Of a stretch of 64,000 nucleotides of DNA, positions 53,101-64,000 are shown piece by piece. How positions within the stretch are numbered: position 1 is the first letter of the stretch; each line of letters starts with the position of its first letter. Where the stretch lies: NCBI RefSeq assembly GCF_905163445.1, contig NC_053191.1, positions 434,001 to 498,000 of the forward strand, written 5' to 3'. The DNA comes from Pararge aegeria. Taxonomy: Eukaryota; Arthropoda; Insecta; Lepidoptera; Nymphalidae. Position numbers and translations under genes: made by a program. The notes beneath the pieces are model-generated. The model had not been told where the DNA came from and ran no database searches. It saw only the letters and a list, made by a program, of their open reading frames with translations.

Positions 53101-53366
53101 GGGCTAGCGCAGACAGGAGACAAATAATATATCCCACGGGCCACGATTATATACCCTGACAGGGGATATAATTAACGTGTCCACCTGCTAAACCACGGGA
53201 ATATGGAGTAGAGAAGTTTACCCCCGTTTATTATTACATATATTGTATGGGTTATCATTTCTTCTAAAACGCCGTGCTCTGAGAGTTGATGAAACTGTGG
53301 GAGACGATATATTATATACATACATATATATATATATAGATAATTGTCTCCTGCTCATGTTAGTCG
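53101..53366. mobile_element. MITE family F, 266 bp
   Basis: Left end GGGCTAGCGCAGACAGGAGA, right end ATTGTCTCCTGCTCATGTTA, imperfect inverted repeats. Interior CTGACAGGGGATATAATTAA, CGTGTCCACCTGCTAAACCA and GAAGTTTACCCCCGTTTATT match 32096-32348. A (TA)n stretch lies near 53320. Confidence 0.75.
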
Positions 53367-56300
53367 AGTTGGTAGCCATACATATTAAGCTTTCGAAAAC
53401 AAAATATACCATTATAATAAAACGTATGAAAGCGCCATCTAGTTAAACCCTGCCGCACTTCTATTTAAATTCAATGCGTTTCAAGTCCCGTGTTATGTCT
53501 TAAAACTAAAATAGTAACTAGCAAACTCTATAATATTTCGATTCGAACAATATCCCTAAATAAAAAATAAAATGTGTATATCATTTCAATCTGAAAATAT
53601 TCACGATCTAATATCCATGGCGGGGTAAGTCCATTGGTCATCGCTCGAATTATTGCGCCCTTAATGCATATATGCACTAGTTGGAATGGCGTTCCTTGCT
53701 TAATTTTTATAAACGTAACAAACAAAGATTTATCCTTATTTAAGTGGACGATTTATTAACTCTTCGCTATAAGTAGGAGATATATTTTTAAATGTTATGC
53801 CATTGGAAATCATATAATATATAATATTTTTTATAAAAGTTCTTTACTTTGTTTTATTAGTAACCTATAGTCATAATAAATATCTTAAAAAATTATCAGT
53901 GTTTGGATGTAAGCAGGCGTAACTTTGCGGAAATCCATGATATATTATGAAAATTAAGCTTAATTTGCTATACTCCGCGAAAAGCAGGAGAATCTGTATG
54001 GTGTTATTTATAATTTCTTCAATCGTTATACTCCACACCAAACAGATCTTCGGCAATGTACCCTCTACGCACGTTTCGCTCCGAAACCGGAGCATCCTCA
54101 GGAGATGTTGTCAACATTGTTATGACAACAATTATTTTCATAATATATAATGAGTGTTTGTTGGTATTTTTTGTGCTAAACCATTGAACGGGTCTTCATA
54201 GAATTTGGCACAGATAACATTTATTTATTTTTATCCTGGAAAATCAACCAGGAACTCTGTTCTTCTTCCGGGTGTCTCTACTAGCAGTCAGCCTTGAAAA
54301 TTCCTGTCTTATTTTTTGCAAGTCGATATAATTCTACTACACTATCTGTCAGGAGAAGCATTTATGTTGGTATACTCATTAAGAATAGGAAATATGAAGT
54401 GGGTCTGTGGTGTGGCATTGAAAGCTGTTACCCGCTCGTACTTGTAGCTTTTGATCATCTTACATCAAGTTAATATAAAAACTTTTATAAGTTTAACTAC
54501 TTTTATACCACAATGGTCAATGACACTACCGACGAAGACGTGTCGTCATGCGATTAAGCTTTTAAATTGTCGGTATGCATATACTTCTAAAATCCGACAT
54601 TGTGAACATCGTCCGAGGACCGCCAAGCTTTTTTTCAGCCGCCAAGCAGCTTTGCAGTGTTCAATTCTGAAGGGGCATATTGCCGGTGTAATGATAAACA
54701 CCCACGCCTCAGGTTAAGGGACACAGGGCGGCCCCTTGTAGGACATATTCCTTGCATAACCTATGAAGTGTTTCTGTGTTAAAGTCAAGGTCAAGGGGCT
54801 AACTTGTAGCGAAAAAAATTAGAAACAAATAAACAGTTATAGACTTACAAAGACATTATCATCCTTTGAGTCGCGTAGTCGTGTAAAAAATATGGCGTGC
54901 TGACAGTTGGTGCTGGTATATCGCTTGTGTTAGCGGTAGCCACCTTGCTGATACCTACGCTACGCCATAAACATGTTGTGACGTCACTACGAGATTCATT
55001 AATATAGAATTGCTTTAATAGTACAATTTTGCTTTATATAAATCGTTATAATACTTATCTAAATATTTAATGTTTTCCAAATTGAACAATAACAATATAT
55101 TTTGTGAACCAGAAACTAATATCGTGAAATATTATTATTGGTTCTTGTTGTCAACATTGTAAACGGTACCTGAGCCGTATAAAAGTAGAAGCATTACCTT
55201 CTCAAGCATTCACCCTGTATCAAGTAATTGTAGGGAGAAACTGCTCGATTATACCTACGTCAAATGTAATTAGTGAAAACTAGTATTATTCCAAGTCCTA
55301 TCCCCACGTTCTCCAATACTTGGCAAATCGTCGCCAGGGCTGGCTATAAACAAAATTTCCATTAATAAGGCTGGCACAATGAGGCGAATTAAAAATTAAA
55401 CATCTGTGACATTACGAGCGCAGGATGCATTAAGACTTGATTAAGGCTTATTAATAAGGCCACGTTGCGCCATATATCACATTTTTTACGATCACCTTCA
55501 AACGTGTGTATTATTCGACTTTGGTGAATATAATTAAACAATGATCCAATCGAGTTTAACGAGCAAAAAGCATTTTTACACTTGCGATAACAAATGGGCG
55601 ACGTCCACATTTTTGTTTGGCTTCCATTCATGCTGAGCGTCCACGGGTCACAGATTTGACGACGTATCTTTTATTAATAACTTACCAACTAGTTTTACCC
55701 GCAGCTTTGTGCACTGTCAATCAATTCGCGATATTTTTCTGTGATAAAATATACTATTATTGTAAATAGGAAAGATTTTTTTGTTTGTTTGTAACTAAAG
55801 CACCTGATGGACAGATTCTAACCATTTCTTTACCAAAAGAAAGCTAAATTATTATAACTTACGCTATAAACATTTGAAAACAAATTGGAGATCCTTAAGA
55901 AAACTACAATAATGTAACCCAAAGTAGCACAATTTGGCCTATAAAATTCATTACGGGTCCTACTTTAAACCACAGTGACAGCGCTAACCTCTCCGCTAGC
56001 TGGGTCGACTAATATTATCACTAAGTATTACTATTTTTTTAAACTTAGGTTACTTAACAACTAGGTTCAACGAATGAGATTCGAACCTATGACCATTCCG
56101 TATTCAGTTGAAGATCGTGTCGTCACCTAGGAGTCAAAGGAGTTGCGTGGCCGATGGGCACTCACCTTAACTAGTCAAGAGATGTAATCGGCGAGATGTA
56201 GGCGATAAGGCAGGCGGCTTTTTCATCGTTAATTGTTCACGATCGATCATTAACGATCGTTATTTTTAATTAAATCGCGCTACGGCCGCGTCGGCGGTGG

Positions 56301-56454
56301 CACGGTCAGGGTTGAAAGCTTGCCTAACCTATTTTCTCCACCCTTCCTTAATAGGCAAGATCATTTAACGACGCTCGAGTTTTGATCAATATTAAACTTA
56401 ATCATCAGCCCATTACGGGTCTCGTTTCACAAACCCTGGCCAAGTGCTGACTTG
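53367..56454. other. Long stretch without supported genes
   Basis: Scattered short frames only. A Helitron-like block may lie at about 54165-54275 (AACCATTGAACGGGTCTTCA, TTATTTTTATCCTGGAAAAT). A tRNA-like B-box remnant is at about 56068-56090 (minus, ATAGGTTCGAATCTCATT). Otherwise nothing is seen. Confidence 0.45.
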
Positions 56455-56735
56455 TGAAGTCAAAGTCAAATATTTCTTTATTCAAATAGGCACATAGATG
56501 GCACTTTTGATGCGTTGATTATGTACAAAATGTGTACATAGCAGTGAGTAGTGATGGCGGTAACTACAATCGTAAACTTAAAACTAAAGCTACGAAAGTT
56601 CCAAACGCGCCCTGGTCTAAGAAGAAGCCCACAACAAACTTAGCCGGGTGTTCTTTTTGTTATCACCATCTCACATTGTCATTAGAAAATATTTAAGAAG
56701 CAATCTGGTTAGAGCAATTGTTCACACCCATGAAC
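56455..56735 (-). mobile_element. LINE family A 3' UTR
   Basis: AAGTCAAAGTCAAATATTTC, GGCACATAGATGGCACTTTT, GATGCGTTGATTATGTACAA, TCGTAAACTTAAAACTAAAG, AGCCGGGTGTTCTTTTTGTT ATCACC. Confidence 0.85.
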
Positions 56736-56739
56736 TTCA

Positions 56740-57055
56740 CACGTGTGAAGATTGCAGATTTCCTCACGATGTTTTCTTTTGCCGCTAAAGCAGTGATATT
56801 CAATTCCTTAAAACGCACATGCCGGGAATCGAACCCGGAGTGGGAGGCCGAGCTACGGTGTTTTTTTACCGCTAAAGAAAGTGATATTTAATTCCTGAAA
56901 ACGCACAAAACTGCAAAAAGTTAGAGGTGAATGCCGCAACGATGTTTTCTTTTACCGCTTAAGCAAGTGATATTTAATTCCTTAAAACGCACATAATTGC
57001 AAAAAGTTTGAGGTGAATGCCGGAACGATGTTTTCTTTTACCTGCTAAACTTAAT
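56740..57055 (-). mobile_element. SINE with internally amplified central segment
   Basis: A normal inverted SINE core (GATTTCCTCACGATGTTTTC, then AAAACGCACATGCCGGGAAT CGAACCC with B box) runs to about 56860. A segment of about 84-87 bp then repeats: 56861-56943, 56944-57030 and a partial unit from 57031. Each unit has TTTTACCGCT, GTGATATTTAATTCC, AAAACGCACA and GAGGTGAATGCCG. Confidence 0.75.
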
Positions 57056-57324
57056 TTGCTATAATCCGCGACAGTCATCGGCAAATATGTGCGCAAGTTT
57101 CATTCTATTACACGGATCACGTTTCGCTCGACTATGCGTTTCAGTAACTCGATCATGCCGTCAGCCGTCTATCTCAAGGCCACGTTCAAAACGCTTTCGT
57201 TTCTAATATGCACCCGAGGATTTGGAATGGCCTTTAGGCTTCCGTTTTCCCCACCATCTATAATGTGAGTAAATTCAAATAGAGTTAATAGGCAACTATC
57301 TTCTTGGCAAGTTCAATTATTTTA

Positions 57325-57775
57325 GTTAAAATTCAAATTCAAAAATGTTTTATTCATGTAGACCTTATTACAGGCATTATGAAGCGTTCATACATTTAAC
57401 ATGTTACACTAATGTTAGTTATGTTGATAACTGCATTCGTTAACTTAAAACTGAAGCTATGAGGGTTCCAAATGCGCCCTGGTCTAAGAAGAGCCCACAA
57501 CAAACTAAGTCAGGTTTTTTTTGTTATCACCATCTCACAGTCTAGTTAATGTTGAGCTGTTGAGCTATGCAGTAATAGCAATTCATACCCAAGCTTTTTT
57601 TATCTTACATGTAATTCTTAATATTATAATATGATTTTTCTATAGGCTTACGTTTTATATAAACTTTGAACTTATTGAGAGACATCTCAAGGATTTCATG
57701 TGGTAATTTGTTATAAAAAGATATACAATTACTCTTAAATGAATTACTAATTTTATGCAGCCTAGTAAACTGCAC
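57325..57775 (-). mobile_element. LINE family A 3' end with ORF2 C-terminus
   Basis: Tail AAATTCAAATTCAAAAATGT at left; UTR; then on the minus strand, from about 57770 to 57610, codons for a C-terminal segment like SFKSNCISFYNKLPHEILEM, parallel to the 44314-44532 copy. It ends next to the tail of the 57800-60185 LINE. Confidence 0.8.
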
Positions 57776-57799
57776 TACTTACAACTTTATTTTTTCTTC

Positions 57800-60185
57800 T
57801 AATATTAGTTATTATTATTATTATTAAACTCTTTATTTGTATACCACAACATTTAAAATATAACAAAAACAGAAACATCGAAAGAAGTAGTAATACAAAA
57901 GGCGGCCTTATCGCTTAATAGCGATCTCTGCCAGGCAACCTTAGAATTAGGAAAAAAAAAGAAGAGGAGAATAGACTGCTGGTGGTACAAATATTAAAAT
58001 ACATACATGCAAATAACTACATGCCAATACATAAACTAGTGTGCACAAATAGATAAAAAGTAAATAATATAATAAATAAATAAATATAAAAATAAACTAA
58101 TATATATAATAACAACACTTACATAATTAAATACTTTAACATACAATAAATGAGTAAGTACATATATACATACTATTAAAAGTCGTTAACAATATAATGG
58201 GCCTAAACTGCTCTTTTAAATATCGCCAGTGATTTGGATCGTCGTATGCTCAATGGAAGCGCATTCCACAATTCCACAGCTCGTACGCTAAACGAACGCT
58301 TATAAAATTTTGTCTTATGATAAGGCATACACAGCGTCAGCGCACGGCACGATCTTACACCAGATTGCTCACCAAGAAAAGTGAACTTCTCTTTTAAATA
58401 CGAGGGAGTATTTAGATGAAATAACACACAGTACAGAAGAGAAAGTACATGCATATCCCGGCGACGACGAAAAGGAAGCCACTTGAGTTTTTGTCGAAAT
58501 ACGGAAACATGGTCATATTTGCGAAGGCCAAATATGAACCGAATAGCCAGATTTTGAAGACGCTCAAGTTTATTAAGCTGATCCTCGGTCAGATTAAGAA
58601 AGCTTGCATCCGCATAATCGAGAATAGATAGAAAAAGAGAATGTGCTAGCATAACTTTGGTCGGAATTGGAAGAAATGATTGCAGCCTTCGCAACGAGCT
58701 CATCGCCACAAACACTTTCTGACTCAGCTCTTTGACATGCACTGTCCATGACAATTCCCGGTCGAGGTATACACCAAGATCTTTCACAGAGTCACAAAAA
58801 GGAATAGCGATGCCATTATAAATAACAGAAGGAATGCTCAGCCAATCAACCCTCGCGATCATTCCTGAGCTACCAATAACGATAGCTTTTGATTTTGCAG
58901 GATTGACCTTTAGCCCATATTGCCTGCTCCACTCAGAAATTGCAGCCATATCATTATTTATAGCTGCAATAGCAGAACCAAGATTTTGAAGGGTAGATGA
59001 GCGATATATTTGGATATCATCTGCATACATGTGATAGAGAGAAGAGATGTTTTGAGTAATAGAGTTAATGAAAATAGAAAAAAGTAAAGGAGATAACACG
59101 CCACCCTGAGGTACCCCAGCCGCTACATCACACCAAGACGAAAAGGACTCGTCAATCTGAATGCGCTGTCGACGGCCATTGAGGTAACTCCGAAACCAGT
59201 CTATTACTGATGGAGATATGTTAATAGAGCGTAAAAGACTAAGCAAGATGTCAAAGTCAACTGTATTAAAGGCATTGCTAAAGTCAAGCAGAATAAGAAT
59301 TGTTAGCTGCTTGTTATCCATCGCCCATCGAATATCATCAGTTACTTTAGCAAGAGCAGTAGCCGTACTATGACCAGGACGAAAGCCAGATTGCAAAGAA
59401 CTGAGAAGGTTATTCTTATTAAGAAAGAGACTAAGTTGTTGAGATACGAGTTTTTCAAGAACTTTTGAGAGAAATGGTAATATAGAAATGGGGCGAAAAT
59501 CAGAAAACGATGAAGGGTTGTTTTTTTTAGGTAGAGGAATAATCTGAGCAAACTTCCATTCTTCAGGGAATTTGCTACAGAGAATGGAAGAGTTTAAGAT
59601 ATGGGTTAGAATAGGGGAAACAACGTCAAGAGTTGGAATGATCATATTACGGGTAATGCTATCTACACCAACAGCATTCGATGCAATGGATATTATGCTC
59701 TTCTTAACATCACATTCAGTAAAAGACTCGAAGGTAAATGGTAAAAAGTTAGGAGTTGAGTGGGAAGAAAGAATACTAAGAGTACGTTCTTTATCGGAAC
59801 TATTAATTGTATCAGAAGTAGAAAAATGTTTATTTAGGAGTTCGATATCAACGTTAATAGAAGATCTATGAGATGATTTACCAACTCCAAGAGACTCAAG
59901 AAACTTCCAGGTTTTAGCAGTGTCACCACTTTCAACAGACTTATGAATATGGCGTCGTTGAGCATCCCTACACAATGTATTACAGCGATTCCGTGCTTTA
60001 TGATATTTTTCCCGGTTAGCGTCAGTATTATTTGTTTTGTATTTATATTTCGCCGCAATCTTTTTGTCCATTAAAATTTTTATCTCTTCTGATAACCAAG
60101 GCGCCGGTAGATGTTTCAGCTTGATTGGTCTCAGCTTGATTGGTAGTTCAATTATACATAAATCTATATTTCCATCTAGTTTAGT
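57800..60185 (-). mobile_element. LINE family C, 5' truncated, with open reverse transcriptase
   Basis: A continuous frame runs from about 60185 to a TAG at 58203, followed by a 3' UTR (GGTTGCCTGGCAGAGATCGC, AGCGATAAGGCCGCC) and an (ATT)n/(TAA)n tail at about 57805-57835. The 5' end stops within the linker between the endonuclease and RT (HLPAPWLSEEIKILM), so the endonuclease domain and any ORF1 are missing. Confidence 0.93.
58203..60071 (-). CDS. LINE ORF2 fragment: reverse transcriptase (622 codons)
   Basis: From the first ATG (60071): linker about 1-115, then RT. Motifs in order: DFRPISILPFLSKVLEKLVS at 191-210, LQSGFRPGHSTATAL at 226-240, LLDFSNAFNTVD at 261-272 (catalytic D263), GVPQGGVLSPLLFSIFINSI at 319-338, and YADD at 349-352 (the catalytic Asp pair). 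After these come the KSKAIVIGS and DLGVYLDRELSW region and the C-terminal WNALPLSIRRSK. Jockey/CR1 superfamily. The frame is uninterrupted over nearly 2 kb, which suggests recent insertion. It lacks an endonuclease and probably a promoter, so it should be immobile itself. The true frame extends 38 codons upstream without an ATG. Confidence 0.93.
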   Translation of the reverse strand: MDKKIAAKYKYKTNNTDANREKYHKARNRCNTLCRDAQRRHIHKSVESGDTAKTWKFLESLGVGKSSHRSSINVDIELLNKHFSTSDTINSSDKERTLSILSSHSTPNFLPFTFESFTECDVKKSIISIASNAVGVDSITRNMIIPTLDVVSPILTHILNSSILCSKFPEEWKFAQIIPLPKKNNPSSFSDFRPISILPFLSKVLEKLVSQQLSLFLNKNNLLSSLQSGFRPGHSTATALAKVTDDIRWAMDNKQLTILILLDFSNAFNTVDFDILLSLLRSINISPSVIDWFRSYLNGRRQRIQIDESFSSWCDVAAGVPQGGVLSPLLFSIFINSITQNISSLYHMYADDIQIYRSSTLQNLGSAIAAINNDMAAISEWSRQYGLKVNPAKSKAIVIGSSGMIARVDWLSIPSVIYNGIAIPFCDSVKDLGVYLDRELSWTVHVKELSQKVFVAMSSLRRLQSFLPIPTKVMLAHSLFLSILDYADASFLNLTEDQLNKLERLQNLAIRFIFGLRKYDHVSVFRQKLKWLPFRRRRDMHVLSLLYCVLFHLNTPSYLKEKFTFLGEQSGVRSCRALTLCMPYHKTKFYKRSFSVRAVELWNALPLSIRRSKSLAIFKRAV

Positions 60186-61239
60186 CTAGTCTAGAGATTT
60201 GTGTGCTACTGAATCGGTACCAATGTTTGCTACCTACAAAGGAACCAAACGAAGCGGTTTCGTCATTTTTGAGATCAGTTCAGCTTCTATCCCAGAGATA
60301 AAATAGGTAAAAACGATGAAAAGAATTCCACGGCTACGCATTGAGTGCCGTCGAATACAGGACGATAAAATGAGTCTCTTAAAATTAAAGTTCCAAACAG
60401 ACAATACAAACAACAGCTTACAGACAATAGCGAATTAACCAACTATTGTCTTCGGGCGAACACAACATGTTTCCCTCGTGACTCCGGTGTCACGAGCTGG
60501 TCCCCATGCGATATCAGCCCTTATTCATACTGACATAAGCAGTGTTATTGTGATTGGGGTGTTGGTCGTGTGTGGCGCCGGAAGTGGCTGATAGCTGTCA
60601 AGTTGCCGGCATTAGTGCGGTGACCCGATTGGGACGTGCTCGGGCTAATTGTTATGCAGGTTATTGGTATGAATCTATATGTACAATCCACTAATAGAAA
60701 AATTTTACAGCTTTGTGTGGAGATATATGGATATATTTTTTTTTAATTTTTATTGGTCAACTTAAGAGTAAACAATTTACGACAACTAGGTCTCTCACCT
60801 CGTCTCAAACCACACAGAGTTTATGTGACAAGGTATAGATTAATGATTAATGATATTCATTTTAAAAACAATATTTTTTTTATTATTTAAGTTGCAATCA
60901 CAACCATACCATCAGTACACAACAGTTAGATAGCAAGTTTATGATTAAGTTAAGTTTATTTAAGCTGTGGCGTGCAGGTGTTTTTGACCAGCGTATGCAT
61001 CAAATTTGCAGATGGAGTTAAAATGGAAAATCCTCCCCCAATAATAGTTTTAGGGTCACCCGCATCTGTAGTCTATAGATCTCAACCTAAGGCTAACTCT
61101 GGGGACAGTCCTCTGCTGTCCAAAGTCAGACCAAGAGAGACCTTAGGAGAGAGTTGTAGAGGTTAGATCTTTGATCCTCTGGACAGATTTAATGCTCCAA
61201 TTATTTTACTTATTTTTATTTTTTATTCCACTATAAGTC
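60186..61239. other. No supported gene
   Basis: Unassigned. A short frame at 60972-61166 shows no known domain. Confidence 0.45.
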
Positions 61240-61390
61240 AGCCCTTGACTGCAATCTCACCTGGTAGTAAGTGATGATGCAGTCTAAGATGGTAGCGGGC
61301 TAACCTGTTAGGGAGTATGGTAGTCATAACCTAATTGGTTTCTACGCGAAGCTACGGTACGTCTTGATGGTAACTAGCCACGGCCAAAGC
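61240..61390 (-). mobile_element. Retroelement family H 3' fragment, longest copy
   Basis: AGTCAGCCCTTGACTGCAAT, CTCACCTGGTAGTAAGTGAT, GATGCAGTCTAAGATGGTAG, CGGGCTAACC, CGAAGCTACGGTACGTCTTG, GTAACTAGCCACGGCC. Partial copies at 14936, 26600, 33550 and 38455. Confidence 0.65.
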
Positions 61391-62239
61391 CTCTCACCAG
61401 ACCGACTTTACGTCTCGTCCAATCGACTTAGAGAAACTGGATACAAAATATCCCATAACATGCCTTCAATTAATTATCTTTCGATTGCCTTTGAAATTTC
61501 CTTCAGAACAGACATACTGAAAGACAGTGAGACAAATAGGTGGACAGCCAGAAAGACAGATAGACACAAAAACTTCATGCTACCGTTTAAATAATAACTA
61601 TACAAGATAGCTAATCATAGAGTGCCAAAAGTGCAAGTTAAAAGCAAAAGCGCGACTTCTGTTTTGGTAAGTCCGCTTAAATTTAGGCTACTCCAAAGGT
61701 CCCTGAAACTCTCATGATGAGTACTACTCGAGTGCGTTGTTAAATCAAGTGCGAAGGGCTCGTTTGGGCGCTTTCCGGGGGCATTACAAGTCGCGGCATA
61801 TTTAATCCGCTGTAGGTATGACGAGATATAATGTGAAGTGAAGAGATTATTCTTAGTCTGAAATCGATGGCAGTTAGTCATTTTGCCCGACCTTATTCAT
61901 ATTTTTAGGGTCCGTAATCAACGAGGAACGCTTGAAGTGTCGCTATGTCCGTCTATCAGTTTTCAGTCCGTCCTCGGCTGAGCTCTAACTCCTACTAGAA
62001 AGATGTGATTTAACGTGGGTAGGCATACATATTATTCACATTGACAAAGCGATAAAAGAAGATATTGAAAATATTTTTTTTAGGATGTACACCGAAAGTG
62101 GTAACTAATTTCTTTTTTTGTCTAGCTTTTGGAATCAGCGGTGTTGTTGGATAGGTGTTAAAAATACTACCACTAACTAAATGTTAATGTAGGGTTATTC
62201 AAAGAAAAACACTTGTCTTAAAAGCAGGCAAGATGTTCA
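61391..62239. other. No recognisable feature
   Basis: Unassigned AT-rich sequence. Confidence 0.45.
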
Positions 62240-62490
62240 TGGGCGGATACTGGTTTGTTTGCTATACAACTTGTAACCCAATTACGAAATAAGTACTAAG
62301 GGGACATCAGTATAATTCTAAAGGAATCACATTGTAAAAATATTAAATCTAAAGAAGCATATTGATTTTTCCATACAAACGAACTGAAAATATTCTAAGT
62401 TTTTACTTATGGCAACCCTATTGATGAGAAAAGCCCGAAACACGTGTAGTACCTACGATCCGTGACGCGTACCTAATAAGGTGGCAGATT
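62240..62490 (+). repeat. Interspersed repeat G, copy 3
   Basis: GCTATACAACTTGTAACCCA, AAATCTAAAGAAGCATATTG, CTAAGTTTTTACTTATGGCA, CCCTATTGATGAGAAAAGCC, GACGCGTACCTAATAAGGTG, same order as 5450-5745. Confidence 0.7.
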
Positions 62491-63236
62491 TCTCTCAGCA
62501 AGCGTTTCGGTTTCGCAGATACGTCTCAGAGACGGTAAATAATGTACCTATCCTAAAACCTTTGAAGAAATATTCGGATTTTTTTTTACACATTAAATAC
62601 TTATATATTTATTTATAAAAAAAATTTGGTAGGAAAAGACTCTGCAAATAGGTTCTAGGTTACTTTATACTGCTGGAAACTACAAAACAGTACGCATACT
62701 AAGTCTCCGACATCTGTTAGTCATATTGAAATCGCTTGCCGCCGACTCCTGCTGCAATAAAACTAATTTATCACCACCCCTGTAGACCAACTGTAGATGT
62801 AGTCCATTAGTCTACCGCGTCACCAAGATCACAGAGCGCATGCGTTGGGGAATTCCGCAATCTAAGCCCCAGTCAGCTGTCAGCCGTCGAGGGTGGCCCG
62901 GACTTGCCACGGTCTCGCGAAACCACTGAATCGCGACATTGGGTACCGACAAAAAACGAAAAGATGCCATTTAAGGATATATCTAACGTTTAGTTCAACA
63001 CCTTTAACATTCCTGTGAATACCCATCAAGTCCTCGGAGAGTTACCTGCGTAAAAACAGTGATAGGATTGATTCCACGTTGTGTTTGGTTTCGTCTATTG
63101 AATAGTATTTTGATAATACCGTGCAGTGTTGTTATGTGGTGCGAAGATTTAAGACAGCCTTCAGCGAGTTTCTTTTGATTAAAGGTATTGTTGTTTTAGA
63201 CTTTGTATTTAAAGGTTACTTCTTTATTTTTACAGC
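62491..63236. other. Mostly unassigned; GC-richer patch at 62830-62960
   Basis: The patch (GAGGGTGGCCCGGACTTGCC and around) could be an untranslated first exon of a gene to the right, with a possible donor AAAG|GTATTG near 63184. This is speculative. Confidence 0.25.
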
Positions 63237-63283
63237 AAGCAGATTTAGGATGGAACCAACGATGTCCTTACGACTCTTTCGGT
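63237..63283 (+). CDS. Candidate small coding exon
   Basis: A strong acceptor (TTCTTTATTTTTACAG) precedes AAGCAGATTTAGG, then ATGGAACCAACGATGTCCTT ACG and a donor TTTCG|GTAGGA near 63283. The frame reads MEPTMSLRLFR. It has the layout of a first coding exon of a gene continuing off the right edge. The peptide is not recognisable. Confidence 0.2.
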
Positions 63284-63651
63284 AGGATTCTAATTGACAT
63301 GTCATTGTTTTCAATTTTCCTTAACGTACATATAGGTATTCACTATTGCAATTTTATAAGGCGTTATGGTTAAAAAATAATCTTGCATTTACATTTAAAA
63401 CTAGATTTTTGTCCCAGCATCAAATGCAGGTAGTTAAAAACAGGTAGTAATGTTTGACAATATGAAATCTCTTTTTGTGATAATTTGGCTAAGCGGTTTC
63501 AGTTTGGTAGAAACAGATTATTAGACTTTGTTTGTTCTGTTTTCCCGTTTCCGCGGTATAAATCTTAGATAAGTAATTCCATACAATGTGTCCATCAACT
63601 AAGGAATATCTGTCTCATTGATTAGCCCGGGCGTATAAACAATCAAATTTT
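63284..63651. other. No recognisable feature
   Basis: AT-rich, unassigned. Confidence 0.45.
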
Positions 63652-63820
63652 CAATAAATAAAAAATATATTACGACAATACACACATCGCCATCTAACCC
63701 CAAAGTAAGCGTAGCTTGTGTTATAGGTACAACTATAACTGATGAATAATTTACATATAATATACGTAAATATTCATAATATACAGATAAACACACAGAA
63801 ACTGAAAAACATTCATGTTA
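63652..63820 (-). mobile_element. tRNA-derived SINE type 2, 5' truncated
   Basis: AATATATTACGACAATACAC, ATCGCCATCTAACCCCAAAG, TAAGCGTAGCTTGTGTTATA and ACTGAAAAACATTCATG match 23347 and 30237. The tRNA-like head is missing. Confidence 0.8.
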
Positions 63821-64000
63821 TAATGCTATAAATAGTTGATGAAAAGATTTATAGTCTATTAGATCTAGCGGCTTACAAGTAACGGTCCAAGGGTAAATTT
63901 CTAGGTCGGGCCAAAAGTTTTCTTGTTCATTGTTTTCTATCAAGACCGTACAGTCTCTTCTTAAGGATTTGCCAACTTGGAGACTGGTCTCCATTGAGGG
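63821..64000. other. Unassigned end of window
   Basis: The segment AACGGTCCAAGGGTAAATTT, CTAGGTCGGGCCAAAAG is loosely similar to about 7760-7800 (GGTCCTTGGATCGATTCTCA, GTTGGGCCAAA), perhaps a shared decayed SINE. Confidence 0.35.

Noticed and set aside
1..64000. CRISPR arrays, operons, phage or defence-type systems
   Set aside because: All genes have spliceosomal introns and animal homologues. No regularly spaced repeats with unique spacers and no bacterial gene layout were seen.

Overview
The window is nuclear DNA from an insect, almost certainly a moth or butterfly. Genes have AT-rich introns with GT..AG borders. The repeats are tRNA-derived SINEs, Jockey/CR1-like LINE tails, Helitron-like elements and MITEs of lepidopteran type, and all three recognisable proteins are animal proteins. 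A nymphalid butterfly is plausible from the SINE type, but the species cannot be named from sequence alone. There is no bacterial, phage, CRISPR or operon-like content.

Three host genes are supported. (1) Nucleoredoxin (nxn), minus strand: first coding exon at 36054-35668, second at 3270-3040, separated by a 32.4 kb intron. The rest of the gene lies beyond the left edge, so roughly half the window (3.3-35.7 kb) is one intron. (2) eme1 (the MUS81 partner; mms4 in Drosophila), plus strand, ten exons from 39584 to 48178, 409 codons before the stop. (3) rmnd1 (mitochondrial DUF155 protein), plus strand, seven exons from 48577 to 51960, 385 codons, starting only 398 bp after the eme1 stop. All exon joins keep frame and use GT/AG. 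The three genes have unrelated jobs (thiol redox signalling, Holliday-junction processing, mitochondrial translation), so no shared pathway is implied.

The rest is mobile DNA and decayed sequence. The nxn intron carries a very recent 2,545-bp head-to-tail duplication (9842-12386 and 12387-14931), a CTGC/CTGT-rich minisatellite (about 8916-9190), and many SINE, LINE, MITE and Helitron-like pieces. The eme1 introns hold SINEs, a LINE tail and repeated copies of an unclassified element. The right third (52-64 kb) is mostly unannotatable, apart from a LINE (about 57.8-60.2 kb, minus) with a 622-codon open reverse-transcriptase frame, and repeats. A weak candidate exon lies near 63.24 kb.

The most unusual feature is a recurring class of perfect or near-perfect short palindromes (arms 14-31 bp, spacers 0-7 bp) across the window. 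In two of them (27414-27460 and 47619-47664) sister copies of the host repeat show that a segment was copied back on itself, which points to template-switch replication events. No convincing undescribed multi-gene system was found.
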